NCBI RefSeq assembly: GCF_013280595.1
Contig: NZ_JAAATY010000019.1
Location: 62,001 to 126,000, forward strand
DNA: 64,000 nt
Reading direction: 5' to 3'
DNA from: Kibdelosporangium persicum
GTDB taxonomy: Bacteria > Actinomycetota > Actinomycetes > Mycobacteriales > Pseudonocardiaceae
Position numbers and translations under genes: made by a program. The notes under the pieces are model-generated. The model did no database searches. It saw nothing but the letters and a program-made list of their open reading frames with translations, and was not told the DNA's origin. Position 1 is the first letter of the stretch, and each line of letters starts with the position of its first letter. Positions 47,412 to 55,465 of this stretch are shown one piece after another.

Positions 47412-48278
47412 TTATGCGGCGGCCAGCTTCGGGTGCTCGAACTCCGGCAGGGTCTGGGTCCTGCTCAGCATGTCGCGCACCGCGGCCTGCGTCATCTCGG
47501 CGAGTTCCTTGCGGTTGGCGGCTTTGCTCGGCTCGATCGGGTCGAGCACGTGCACCTCCAGCACCAGGCCCTTGGTCCGGGCGGTCCGGCGCAACGAGGT
47601 GACGAGCGTCTCGTCGCCGATGAACGCGGGCGCCGTGGTGTCCCGGCCATCGGTCAACCGGTAGCGGATCACGAACGGGATCACCGGCACGTCGGCGTCG
47701 ATCGCCGCCTGGAACATCGCCGGCCGGAACCGGCCGTTGGCCAGTCCGCACCACGTGGTGCCCTCCGGCGAGACGTTCACCAGCGAGCCCCCGCGCATCG
47801 CCTTCATCAGCTCGTCCACCGCGACCGGCAACGAGCGGAGGTTCTCCCGGTCCAGGTACACCGTACGGGCCGCACCGGCCAGCTTGCCGATGATCGGCCA
47901 GCCCGCCACTTCCTTCTTCGCCTGGGCACGCATCGGCTGAACGGCGTTGACCGCGACGATGTCCAGCCACGAGATGTGGTTGGACGCCACCAGGGCACCG
48001 CGCTCGTCCTGCGCGTAGTCACGCAGCACCTTGGCGCCGTGCACCTCGATACGCACCCCGAACGACCGCGCGATCCGGCGGAACCACCAGCGGATCGCGC
48101 CTTCCCTGTGACGTTTGGCCAACAGCGGCATCACAATGGCGATGAACGGCCCCGTGAGCAGGACCGCGAGCGCGGTGATCAGCCGCCAGACCCGGCGCGC
48201 CGGACTGACCGTCGGCGTCTTGCCCGACATGCAGCTGGAGCCACACGGTGACTCCGGCTGCCACAAATGTCCCCTCAC
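47412..48278 (-). CDS. PlsC-type acyltransferase (Rv3026c-like; OlsA candidate)
   Basis: 288 residues from GTG 48278, which overlaps the upstream stop (GTGA) and has GGGGGAG before it; ATG 48230 would give 272 residues. A membrane segment (WRLITALAVLLTGPFIAIVM) precedes the 1-acylglycerol-3-phosphate acyltransferase domain: SNHISWLDIVAVNAVQ (H-x4-D block) and VNVSPEGTTWCGL (acceptor block). It transfers a fatty acyl group from ACP or CoA to a lyso-lipid. Paired with an Acetyltransf_5 protein, as OlsA is with OlsB in ornithine lipid synthesis; that role is inferred. Confidence 0.85.
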   Translation of the reverse strand: MRGHLWQPESPCGSSCMSGKTPTVSPARRVWRLITALAVLLTGPFIAIVMPLLAKRHREGAIRWWFRRIARSFGVRIEVHGAKVLRDYAQDERGALVASNHISWLDIVAVNAVQPMRAQAKKEVAGWPIIGKLAGAARTVYLDRENLRSLPVAVDELMKAMRGGSLVNVSPEGTTWCGLANGRFRPAMFQAAIDADVPVIPFVIRYRLTDGRDTTAPAFIGDETLVTSLRRTARTKGLVLEVHVLDPIEPSKAANRKELAEMTQAAVRDMLSRTQTLPEFEHPKLAAA

Positions 48279-49057
48279 CCTTGCTCCCCCAGGAAGAACT
48301 TCACGTAACGTGGGTCGACCTTGGCGATGTCCAGCAGCACGAACAGGTCGGCGACGTTGAAGTCGGCGTCCAGTGCCGGCGGACCGCACACCCAGGCGCC
48401 CAACCGCAGATACCCCTTCAGCAGCGGCGGCACCATGGTGCGCGCAGCCGGGCGGACACCGTCCGGCTGCCACGGGTGCAACGGGCGCACCCGGTACTCA
48501 GGCGGCGACATGTGGTTGTCGCGGACCATGTTCCATACCGCCGCGGCGAGCGGTCCGCCGTCCGAGAGCGGCACGGACGCGCAGCCCGCCAGCATCGTAC
48601 GGCCGGTGAGCAGCATGTACCTGGCGATGCCCGCCCACATCAGGCTGACGACGGAACCCGAACGGTGATCCGGGTGCACGCAGGACCGACCGGTCTCCAC
48701 CACACCCGGCAGCAGGGACCGGACCCCACCGAGATCGAACTCGGTCTCGGAGTAGAGCCCGCCCGCCGCGGCCACCCGGTCCGGCGGCAGGAACCGGTAC
48801 GTGCTGACGATCTCGCCCGTGCGGTCCTCACGGACCACGAGGTGATCGCAGTGCTCGTCGAACTCGTCGACGTCCAGCCCGGTGTCGCCGGACTTGAGCG
48901 TCGCGCCCATCTCCTCGGCGAAAACCCGGTAACGAAGCCGCTGAGCTGCGACGACCTCCTCGGAGTCGCGAGCGAGCAGCAGTGAGTAACGAGGTGCGTC
49001 CTCCGGCAGTTCGGTTCCGGCCTGGGCAGTACTGACGAGCACCTGCGCCTGAGTCAT
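48275..49057 (-). CDS. GNAT-type acyltransferase of the OlsB/hemolysin-like family (Rv3027c-like)
   Basis: 260 residues. The acyl-homoserine-lactone-synthase-like/Acetyltransf_5 core is visible: AAQRLRYRVFAEEMGA, DEFDEHCDHLVVRE, GEIVSTYRFLPP, ETGRSCVHPDHRSGSVVSLM, GCASVPL, YRVRPLHPW, PLLKGYLRLGAWVCGPPALD and FNVADLFVLLDI. In OlsB proteins this domain puts a 3-hydroxyacyl chain on ornithine; the coupled PlsC-type gene would add the second chain. The biochemical role is inferred from this pairing. Confidence 0.85.
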   Translation of the reverse strand: MTQAQVLVSTAQAGTELPEDAPRYSLLLARDSEEVVAAQRLRYRVFAEEMGATLKSGDTGLDVDEFDEHCDHLVVREDRTGEIVSTYRFLPPDRVAAAGGLYSETEFDLGGVRSLLPGVVETGRSCVHPDHRSGSVVSLMWAGIARYMLLTGRTMLAGCASVPLSDGGPLAAAVWNMVRDNHMSPPEYRVRPLHPWQPDGVRPAARTMVPPLLKGYLRLGAWVCGPPALDADFNVADLFVLLDIAKVDPRYVKFFLGEQG

Positions 49058-49203
49058 GGGAATCGTTCTACTCGCGCCGGATGACCTTCGACAACCCGAC
49101 TTTCTGACTCATCGGTGGAAAATGGGTGAATACCCTGAGACGGGGTCACCCCATAGGACGACATCGTCAGGAAGATCACTTACGGCGAAGACGGGGGAAT
49201 AAA

Positions 49204-49238
49204 ACGACCCCTACCCGGCGGAACCGGATAGGGGTCGT
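49204..49238 (-). terminator. Rho-independent terminator of the etfBA operon
   Basis: Stem ACGACCCCTACCCGG (49204-49218) with CCGGATAGGGGTCGT (49224-49238), one mismatch and a five-base loop. On the minus strand it is followed by TTTTATT, a proper U-tract, which is unusual among the hairpins here. Located 19 bp past the etfA stop. The rest of the gap (49058-49203) has no gene. Confidence 0.88.
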
Positions 49239-49256
49239 CAGCTGGGTTGATCTTGG

Positions 49257-50216
49257 TCAGCCCTTGCGCCTGGCGACTTCCTCGGTCAACTGCGGCGCGA
49301 CCTGGAAAAGATCGCCGACGACACCGAAGTCGGCGATTTCGAAGATCGGCGCCTCGGCGTCCTTGTTCACCGCGATGATCGTCTTCGAGGTCTGCATTCC
49401 GGCGCGGTGCTGGATCGCCCCGGAGATTCCCAGTGCGATGTACAACTGCGGCGAAACGGTCTTGCCGGTCTGCCCGACCTGGAACTGGTGCGGGTAGTAG
49501 CCGGAGTCGACCGCGGCACGAGAAGCACCGACCGCGCCGCCGAGCGCGTCGGCCAGCGCCTCGACCACGCCGAAGTTCTCCGCGCTGGCCACACCACGGC
49601 CACCGGAGACGACCACGGACGCCTCGGTGAGCTCCGGGCGGTCACCGCCGACGACCGGCTCGGTGCCGGTGATCCTGGCAGCCTTGGCCGCGTCGACCGC
49701 GGGCACGTCGACGGCCGTCTCGGCCGCCGCGCCGTCGGACTGCTCGGGCTCCACGCTGCCCGCGCGCACCGAGATGACCGGGACGCCCTTGGTGGCCTTG
49801 GCCTTCGCGGTGTACGCGCCACCGAAAACGGAGTGCGTGGTGGTGCCGTCGGCGTCCACGTCGACCGCGTCGTAGAGCAGACCGGAGCCGATCCGGATCG
49901 CCAGGCGGCCGGACACCTCCTTGCCCTCCGCGCTCGCGGGTACCAGCACCGCAGCCGGAGACGCCTGCTCCACGAGGGAAGCGAGCACGTCCACCTTCGG
50001 CGTGACGAGGTAACCCGCGGCGTCGTCGGACTCCGCCACGTAGACCTTGGCCGCGCCGTACGAGCCGAGCGCGTCCTTGATCTTGCCCGCCGTCCCCGGC
50101 GCGCCGACCACGACGGCCGACGGTTCACCGAGCTTGCGGGCCAGGGTGAGCAGCTCGTAGGTGACCTTCTTGACCTCGCCGTCGAGTTCGTCGACGAGGA
50201 CCAGAACCTCTGCCAT
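49257..50216 (-). CDS. etfA: Electron transfer flavoprotein alpha subunit
   Basis: 319 residues. N-terminal [21 protein letters not shown]-terminal FAD domain with [78 protein letters not shown] and [20 protein letters not shown]. It carries the FAD of the ETF dimer, taking electrons from acyl-CoA dehydrogenases such as the one at 941-2152. Co-transcribed with etfB (25-bp gap) and followed by a U-tract terminator. Corresponds to Rv3028c. Confidence 0.95.
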   Translation of the reverse strand: MAEVLVLVDELDGEVKKVTYELLTLARKLGEPSAVVVGAPGTAGKIKDALGSYGAAKVYVAESDDAAGYLVTPKVDVLASLVEQASPAAVLVPASAEGKEVSGRLAIRIGSGLLYDAVDVDADGTTTHSVFGGAYTAKAKATKGVPVISVRAGSVEPEQSDGAAAETAVDVPAVDAAKAARITGTEPVVGGDRPELTEASVVVSGGRGVASAENFGVVEALADALGGAVGASRAAVDSGYYPHQFQVGQTGKTVSPQLYIALGISGAIQHRAGMQTSKTIIAVNKDAEAPIFEIADFGVVGDLFQVAPQLTEEVARRKG

Positions 50217-50241
50217 GACTAGTTCTCCTCCTCGCGGCTGG

Positions 50242-51027
50242 TCAGATGAGCTTCTGGGAGACGAGGTACTCGGCGATCTTGCTGCCGCCGTCGCCCTCGT
50301 CGGTGATCTGCTGGCCCGCCGCGCGCGGCGGCTTCGGCGCCGACTCGAGCACCTGGCTGGCCGCGTTGGCCAGGCCGACCTCGCTCGCGTCGATGCCCAG
50401 ATCGGCGATGGTGAGCGTGGTGACCGGCTTCTTCTTGGCGGCCATGATGCCCTTGAACGACGGGTAGCGCGGGTCGTTGATCTTCTCGCCGACGCTGATC
50501 ACGGCGGGCAGGGCGGCTTCCAGGAAGGTGCGGCCGGCGTCGGTCTCCCGCTCGACCTTCACGCTGGTGCCGTCGATCTCGACCTTGCGGGCGTGGGTGA
50601 GCTGGGGAAGGCCGAGCAGTTCCGCGAGCATGGCGGGGATGGCGCCGCCGACACCGTCGGTCGACTCGTTGCCCGCGATGATCAGGTCGTAGCCCTCGAC
50701 GGTGCCGATGGCCTTGGCGAGCACCTTGGCGGTCTGGATGATGTCGGCACCGTGCAGCGACTCGTCGCTGACGTGCACGGCCTTGTCCGCGCCCATCGAC
50801 AGGGCCTTGCGGATGGCGTCGGTGGCCCGCTCGGGGCCGACGGTCAGCACCGTCACCTCGCCGCCCTGCGCCTCTTTGATCTGCAGGGCCTCCTCGACGG
50901 CGCGCTCGTTGATCTCGTCGAGCACGGCGTCCGCCGACGCACGGTCCAGAGTGTGGTCAGCACTCGCGAGCTTGCGCTCGGAGTAGGTGTCGGGCACCTG
51001 CTTGACCAGGACAACGATGTTTGGCAT
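50242..51027 (-). CDS. etfB: Electron transfer flavoprotein beta subunit
   Basis: 261 residues from ATG 51027 (MPNIVVLVKQVPDTYSERKL). ETF beta signatures: DEINERAVEEALQIKEAQGG, VTVLTVGPERATDAIRKALS, IIAGNESTDGVGGAIPAMLA and KGIMAAKKKPVTTLTIADLG. It completes the ETF heterodimer. A long leader of about 120 bases leads back to a promoter-like region with a palindrome at 51156-51177 resembling the operator of the TetR at 4350. Corresponds to Rv3029c. Confidence 0.95.
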   Translation of the reverse strand: MPNIVVLVKQVPDTYSERKLASADHTLDRASADAVLDEINERAVEEALQIKEAQGGEVTVLTVGPERATDAIRKALSMGADKAVHVSDESLHGADIIQTAKVLAKAIGTVEGYDLIIAGNESTDGVGGAIPAMLAELLGLPQLTHARKVEIDGTSVKVERETDAGRTFLEAALPAVISVGEKINDPRYPSFKGIMAAKKKPVTTLTIADLGIDASEVGLANAASQVLESAPKPPRAAGQQITDEGDGGSKIAEYLVSQKLI

Positions 51028-51155
51028 GGGTCTTCTTCGACCTCCCGTACACGTCTTGCAGTTTTCTCGAGGCCTTGCTCTTCTTCGGTTGGGTAGACGA
51101 TCCCACGCCGACCCTGTGCGGGCGCGGTGGCCTGCGCCACTGCGACTCTCCCGGG

Positions 51156-51177
51156 CAATGTTACCGGCCGGTAGCAT
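51156..51177 (-). promoter_or_regulatory. Extended palindrome at the etfB promoter (core TACCGGCCGGTA)
   Basis: The 12-bp core 51161-51172 is a perfect palindrome; the flanks AATGT and GCATT extend it with one mismatched pair to 22 bp. On the minus strand it runs into TAACAT, a -10-like element. The core shares TACCG-NN-CGGTA with the site at 4986-4997 near the acyl-CoA TetR gene. Confidence 0.6.
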
Positions 51178-51305
51178 TCCGGCATGGCAAGTCCCGCGTG
51201 ACGGTACTCACGCGGTGCCCTGACGTGCGACGGAGACGGCCTGCGGGCCAAATGGATCACTACGGATTGCGTCCATCCGGGTGATAACAGTTAATCTGCC
51301 TTCCT

Positions 51306-52148
51306 ATGCACGGCCGTGTAGCTGTAGTGACCGACTCGACCGCATGCCTTCCGGCGGATCTCGCCCGGCAGTGGGGAGTGTCGATCGCCCAGATCCAGAT
51401 CCGGATCGGCGACCAGGTCGCCGAGGAGCAGTACGTGCCCGCGGACCACCTGATCTCCGCGATGCGCAACCGGACCCCGGTGACCACCGCGCCGCCCGAG
51501 CCGGCCACGTTCTACCGGCTGTACCAGCAGGTCGCCCAGCAGGCGGACGCGATCGTCTCGATCCACGTGTCGTCCCGGCTGTCCGAGACGTGCAAGGCCG
51601 CCAGCCGCGCCGCGGGACAGATGCGCATCCCGGTCCACATCGTCGACTCCGCCACGTGCGGGATGAGCCTGGGCTACGCGGTCCTGGCCGCGGCCCGGGT
51701 GGCCGGCGCGGGCGGCAACCCGCGGCGGGTCATCGACGCGGCCGTCAAGCGGTGCCGCGCCAGCTCAGAGCTGATCTACGTGGACACCCTGGAGTACCTG
51801 CGCCGTGGCGGACGGATCGGCGCCGCGGCGGCGCTCGTCGGCAGCGCGCTGTCGCTCAAGCCGGTGCTGACCGTGCAGGAGGGCCAGATCGCGCCCCAGG
51901 ACAAGGGTTTCGGCTCCGATCGCGCGCTGCGCAAGATGGTCGACACCGCGGTGTCCCGGGCGGGCGAGGGCATGGTCGACATCGCGGTGGAGCACTTCGG
52001 CAACATGGGCCGGGCCACCACGATCCTCGAGGAGCTCAAGCCGAGGCTCAACCACGTGCGCGACGCGGTCATCACCGAGGTCTCGTCGTCGATCGGCGTG
52101 CACGTCGGACCTGGCGCTGTCGGCATCACGGTGTCCCGGGCTGAATAG
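51306..52148 (+). CDS. DegV-family fatty acid-binding protein
   Basis: 280 residues. N-terminal VAVVTDSTACLPADLARQWG, then TTAPPEPATFYRLYQQ, IHVSSRLSETCKAASRAAGQ, HIVDSATCGMSLGYAV and IYVDTLEYLRRGGRIGAAAA with LSLKPVLTVQEGQI. This is the complete two-domain DegV/FakB fold, which holds one fatty acid molecule and, in firmicutes, presents it to the FakA kinase. No FakA gene is nearby, so its role here is not defined. Start ATG 51306 follows 45 bp after an AT-richer stretch. Confidence 0.9.
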   Translation: MHGRVAVVTDSTACLPADLARQWGVSIAQIQIRIGDQVAEEQYVPADHLISAMRNRTPVTTAPPEPATFYRLYQQVAQQADAIVSIHVSSRLSETCKAASRAAGQMRIPVHIVDSATCGMSLGYAVLAAARVAGAGGNPRRVIDAAVKRCRASSELIYVDTLEYLRRGGRIGAAAALVGSALSLKPVLTVQEGQIAPQDKGFGSDRALRKMVDTAVSRAGEGMVDIAVEHFGNMGRATTILEELKPRLNHVRDAVITEVSSSIGVHVGPGAVGITVSRAE

Positions 52149-52488
52149 GCCGTCGGCGGGCTTTTCGATCACCGACCGTCACGTATGACCTCGGCCACAC
52201 TGCGCCGGACAGCCCATTTCGGACCGGCCGATCGCCCGATGGCGTCATGTCGCCGTTCCCGCTCCGGTGCGGAGTTTTTCCGGCGCGACGTCGTGATCAG
52301 GGAGAACGTTCCGGACCTGCCGCACGGAACGCCCGCGACCAAGGTTCACCCGATCGAGCGAAGCCGGTTGGCGCGTGGCCGATCAAGCACGACAGTCGGT
52401 ACGCTTCCGCCACGGAGTAGTTCATGCTCCGTAACCCCCGACAGCCTCCCAGCACTGACATCCCAGCACTGATAACTGGGCAGAGGAC
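52149..52488 (+). other. Gap upstream of the GGDEF gene: hairpins and a short direct repeat, no gene
   Basis: No convincing coding frame on either strand. ACGGAG-N9-CTCCGT (52412-52432) is a small hairpin. CCCAGCACTGA occurs twice (52448-52458 and 52462-52472), and the second copy pairs CCCAG with CTGGG at 52476-52480, just before the ribosome-binding site CAGAGG. The architecture does not match a c-di-GMP riboswitch as I know it. Confidence 0.45.
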
Positions 52489-54627
52489 ATGACCTCACCG
52501 CTCCACGACGGCTCGCGAACGCCGGCCGGCCCAGCCCGTACACCGGCGGACCACGCCAGGGCGCGGGTCAAGGTGGCCCGCAAGTGGGCCTACCTGCTCA
52601 GCTCGAGCACATACCTGCCGTACTCCCAGCAGGAGATCGACCAGGCCATGCACGAGCTGGTCGACGTGGTGTTCAACGCGGCGCTCAGCGAACCGTTCAC
52701 CGCCGAACTGGTCGACGGTGTCGGCGCCCGGCTGGTCGGCATGCGGTGCACCGGGCCGACGAGTTTGCGCAGAACCATTGACGTGCTGGGCAAAGCGCTG
52801 CTGACCGAGCCGGAACTCTCCCGGATCGACGACAAGCGCGAGGAGCGCGCGGTCCAGCTGCTCGGCGTGATCGCGTCGGACTACCTCGACGCGACGCGGC
52901 AATTCGTCTTCACCCAGCAGGAGGACATCAAGGAAGCGCTGGTCCGCGCCGGATCGGACGCGCAGCGCCAGATGCGGGCCACCCAGGCCCGGTTCGAGGC
53001 CATCTTCACCTCGTCGCCCAACGGGGTCGCCATCGTCGACCTGGCCGGCCGGTTCGTCCGTGCGAATCCCGCGCTGCAGAACATGCTGGACCGCACGGAG
53101 TTCGACGACGTGACGCTGTTCGACGTGGTCGACCCGGACGAGGCGCCGTTCCTCAAGGCGGCGTGCAAGGACCTCGCGGACGGCTGGAACGAGCGGCTGC
53201 ACCAGCAGCGCAGGCTGCTGCGCAGGGACGGCGAGGCCGTACGCGCGAACATGTCGATAACCGTCTTGCGGGACAACGGTTCCACGCCGTCGCAGCTGCT
53301 GGTGACGGTGCAGGACGAGACCGAGATGTCGTTGCTGCAGGGCCAGCTCAGCCACCAGTCGCTGCACGACGTGCTGACCGGGCTGCCGAACCGGCAGTAC
53401 TTCTCCACCCGGCTGGAAAGCGTGCTGCGGCAAGCGGATCCGGACACCGGCGCGACCCTGTACCACCTGGACCTCGACGCGTTCTCGATGATCACCGACG
53501 GACTGGGCCGCACCGTCGGCGACCGGGTGCTGATGAACGTGGCGCAGCGGCTGAAGGCCGTGGTGGCCGGCGAGAACGCGATGGTCGCCCGGTTCGACGG
53601 CGACGAGTTCGCGATCATCGTGCAGAACACCGACACCTCCCCGGACGTGGTCCGGATGATCGAGTCGATCAACGAGGAGCTGGCCGAGCCGATCTACTTC
53701 GACGGCCGCGGCGTGGCCGCGTCGGCGAGCATCGGCGTGGTGCACCAGCCGCCCGCGGACGCCGACGTCACCGAGCTGCTGCGCACCGCGGACATGACCC
53801 TACGGCGCGCCAAGGCGAACGGCAGACGGCAGTGGGGCCTGTTCGACGCGGCCGAGGACGCCAGGGACCGCTGGCGCTTCAGCCTGGCCGCGCAGATGCC
53901 CGGCGCGCTGGAGATGGGCGAGATCACGGTGGTCTGCCGTCCACTGGTCCGGCTGGCCGACGGCACCAAGGCCGGCTTCGAGGGACTGCTGCACTGGCAA
54001 CACGAGTCCGAGGTGATCTCGCACTCGCTGTTCATGGAGCTGGCCGAGCAGACCGGCCTGATCGTGCCGTTGCGCGACACCCTGCTCGAGGACGGGTGCA
54101 AGCAGGTCCGCTGGTGGAACGCGGAGTTCACGGCCACGATGCCGCTGTCCATCTCGCTGACGGCCAACCAGGCCTGCGATCCCGACCTGGTCGGCGCGGT
54201 CATGAAACAGCTCGCGGACACCGGCCTGGACCCGTCACTGCTGCGGATCGGCATGCCCGCCTCGGTCCTGCTGGCCGAACGCGGCGAGTCCGTCGACAAC
54301 TTCCGGGTGCTCAGCGACAACGGCATCGCCACGGAAGTGCACGACTTCGGCAGCGCCATGGACATCGAGTGCCTCGAGGACCTGCCCGCCACGTCGGCGC
54401 GGATCGCCTCGCGGCTGGTGGAACGGCAGCGTTCCGGCAAGTCCGGCCTGATCGGCCGCACCCTGGCCGACCTGATCGAGACCGCCCACCTCGCCGGCTC
54501 GACCGTGACCGTCGACGGCGTCGACACCGCCGAGGAAGCCGAGTGGTGGCTCTCGATGGGCGCGGACTTCGGGCTCGGCCGCCACTTCGAACCCGGCCCG
54601 ATCGACCTGCACGACGTCAAGCACTGA
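52489..54627 (+). CDS. PAS-GGDEF-EAL cyclic di-GMP protein with a degenerate EAL domain
   Basis: 712 residues, no membrane helices. A helical N-terminal region (1-160), PAS domain (about 165-280; AIFTSSPNGVAIVDLAGRFV), GGDEF (about 290-450; LTGLPNRQYF, HLDLDAFSMITDGLGRTVGD, signature DGDEF at 370-374), EAL (about 460-710). The cyclase site looks usable and has no RxxD inhibitory site in front of it. The EAL domain begins FEGLLHWQH instead of EAL, and the later catalytic blocks are altered (LRIGMPASV, HDFGSAMD, VDGVDT). It therefore probably makes c-di-GMP but does not degrade it, or only senses it. Confidence 0.88.
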   Translation: MTSPLHDGSRTPAGPARTPADHARARVKVARKWAYLLSSSTYLPYSQQEIDQAMHELVDVVFNAALSEPFTAELVDGVGARLVGMRCTGPTSLRRTIDVLGKALLTEPELSRIDDKREERAVQLLGVIASDYLDATRQFVFTQQEDIKEALVRAGSDAQRQMRATQARFEAIFTSSPNGVAIVDLAGRFVRANPALQNMLDRTEFDDVTLFDVVDPDEAPFLKAACKDLADGWNERLHQQRRLLRRDGEAVRANMSITVLRDNGSTPSQLLVTVQDETEMSLLQGQLSHQSLHDVLTGLPNRQYFSTRLESVLRQADPDTGATLYHLDLDAFSMITDGLGRTVGDRVLMNVAQRLKAVVAGENAMVARFDGDEFAIIVQNTDTSPDVVRMIESINEELAEPIYFDGRGVAASASIGVVHQPPADADVTELLRTADMTLRRAKANGRRQWGLFDAAEDARDRWRFSLAAQMPGALEMGEITVVCRPLVRLADGTKAGFEGLLHWQHESEVISHSLFMELAEQTGLIVPLRDTLLEDGCKQVRWWNAEFTATMPLSISLTANQACDPDLVGAVMKQLADTGLDPSLLRIGMPASVLLAERGESVDNFRVLSDNGIATEVHDFGSAMDIECLEDLPATSARIASRLVERQRSGKSGLIGRTLADLIETAHLAGSTVTVDGVDTAEEAEWWLSMGADFGLGRHFEPGPIDLHDVKH

Positions 54628-54715
54628 GCGTCCAGGCCAGGTCACGCCGGATGTCGTCCGCCACGTTGGTCGAGCGTCACTCACGCCAAGGCTTACCGAC
54701 GGGTAGCCTGCCGGG

Positions 54716-55465
54716 GTGACGGCTGATCCTGTTTCGCTGCCTCTCACGGGTGAGCGCACCGTGCCCGGCATTGCCGAGGAGAATTACTGGTTCCGGCGAC
54801 ATGAGGCCGCGTACAGAGCGCTGGCGTCGTACTGCCGCGACGCGGTTGTCCTGGAGGCTGGGTGTGGCGAGGGCTACGGCGCCGATCTGCTGGCCCGGGA
54901 CGCCAAGGCGGTGATCGGGCTCGACTACGACGTGCTGACGAGCGAGCACGTGGCGAGGAAGTACCCGCGGATTCACATGGTGCGGGGCAATCTGGTGATG
55001 CTGCCGTTCGCCGGCGAGTCCATCGATGTGGTGGCGAATCTGCAGGTCATCGAGCATCTGTGGGAGCAGGAGCGGTTCCTGCGCGAGTGCCTGCGAGTGC
55101 TGCGGCCCGGGGGCCGGCTGCTGATCACCACGCCGAACCGGATCACGTTCTCGCCTGGCCGCGACACCCCGCTCAACCCGTTCCACACGCGGGAGCTCAA
55201 CGCGGCCGAGCTGACCGAGCTGCTGGTCGGGGCCGGTTTCCGGGTTGAGCTGATGGCCGGCCTGCGGCACGGTCCCCGGCTGCGGGCAGCCGACGAGGAG
55301 TTCGGGTCGATCATCCAGGCGCAGCTGGACGTCGCCGTTTCCGGTGAACCGTGGCCCGCCCGGTTGCTGGCCGCCGTCGAAGCCGTGACCAGTGCGGACT
55401 TCGAGATCGTCGAGTCCGATGTGGACGCCAGTCTCGACCTGGCCGGGGTGGCGATCAAGCCTTGA
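54716..55465 (+). CDS. SAM-dependent methyltransferase (Rv3030-like)
   Basis: 249 residues from GTG 54716. The -10-like TAGCCT lies six bases upstream, so the transcript may be leaderless. Class I fold: VVLEAGCGEGYGADLLARDA (SAM loop), VIGLDYDVLTSEHVARKYPR, VANLQVIEHLWEQERFLREC and LRVLRPGGRLLITTPNRITF. In mycobacteria the orthologous position is occupied by the putative sugar methyltransferase Rv3030 of the methylglucose lipopolysaccharide cluster. Coupled to the GH57 gene by overlap of TGA with a TTG start. Confidence 0.85.
   Translation: MTADPVSLPLTGERTVPGIAEENYWFRRHEAAYRALASYCRDAVVLEAGCGEGYGADLLARDAKAVIGLDYDVLTSEHVARKYPRIHMVRGNLVMLPFAGESIDVVANLQVIEHLWEQERFLRECLRVLRPGGRLLITTPNRITFSPGRDTPLNPFHTRELNAAELTELLVGAGFRVELMAGLRHGPRLRAADEEFGSIIQAQLDVAVSGEPWPARLLAAVEAVTSADFEIVESDVDASLDLAGVAIKP

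Noticed and set aside
52185-52472. 95-codon frame before the GGDEF gene
   Set aside because: Arg/Ser-rich translation, no motif and no ribosome-binding site.
52149-52488. c-di-GMP riboswitch in front of the GGDEF gene
   Set aside because: The small hairpins and direct repeat do not reproduce the conserved GEMM core I know.
54693-54706. Third TACCG-NN-CGGTA site, before the methyltransferase gene
   Set aside because: TACCG-AC-GGGTA has a mismatch and overlaps a normal -10 element (TAGCCT), so promoter sequence explains it.
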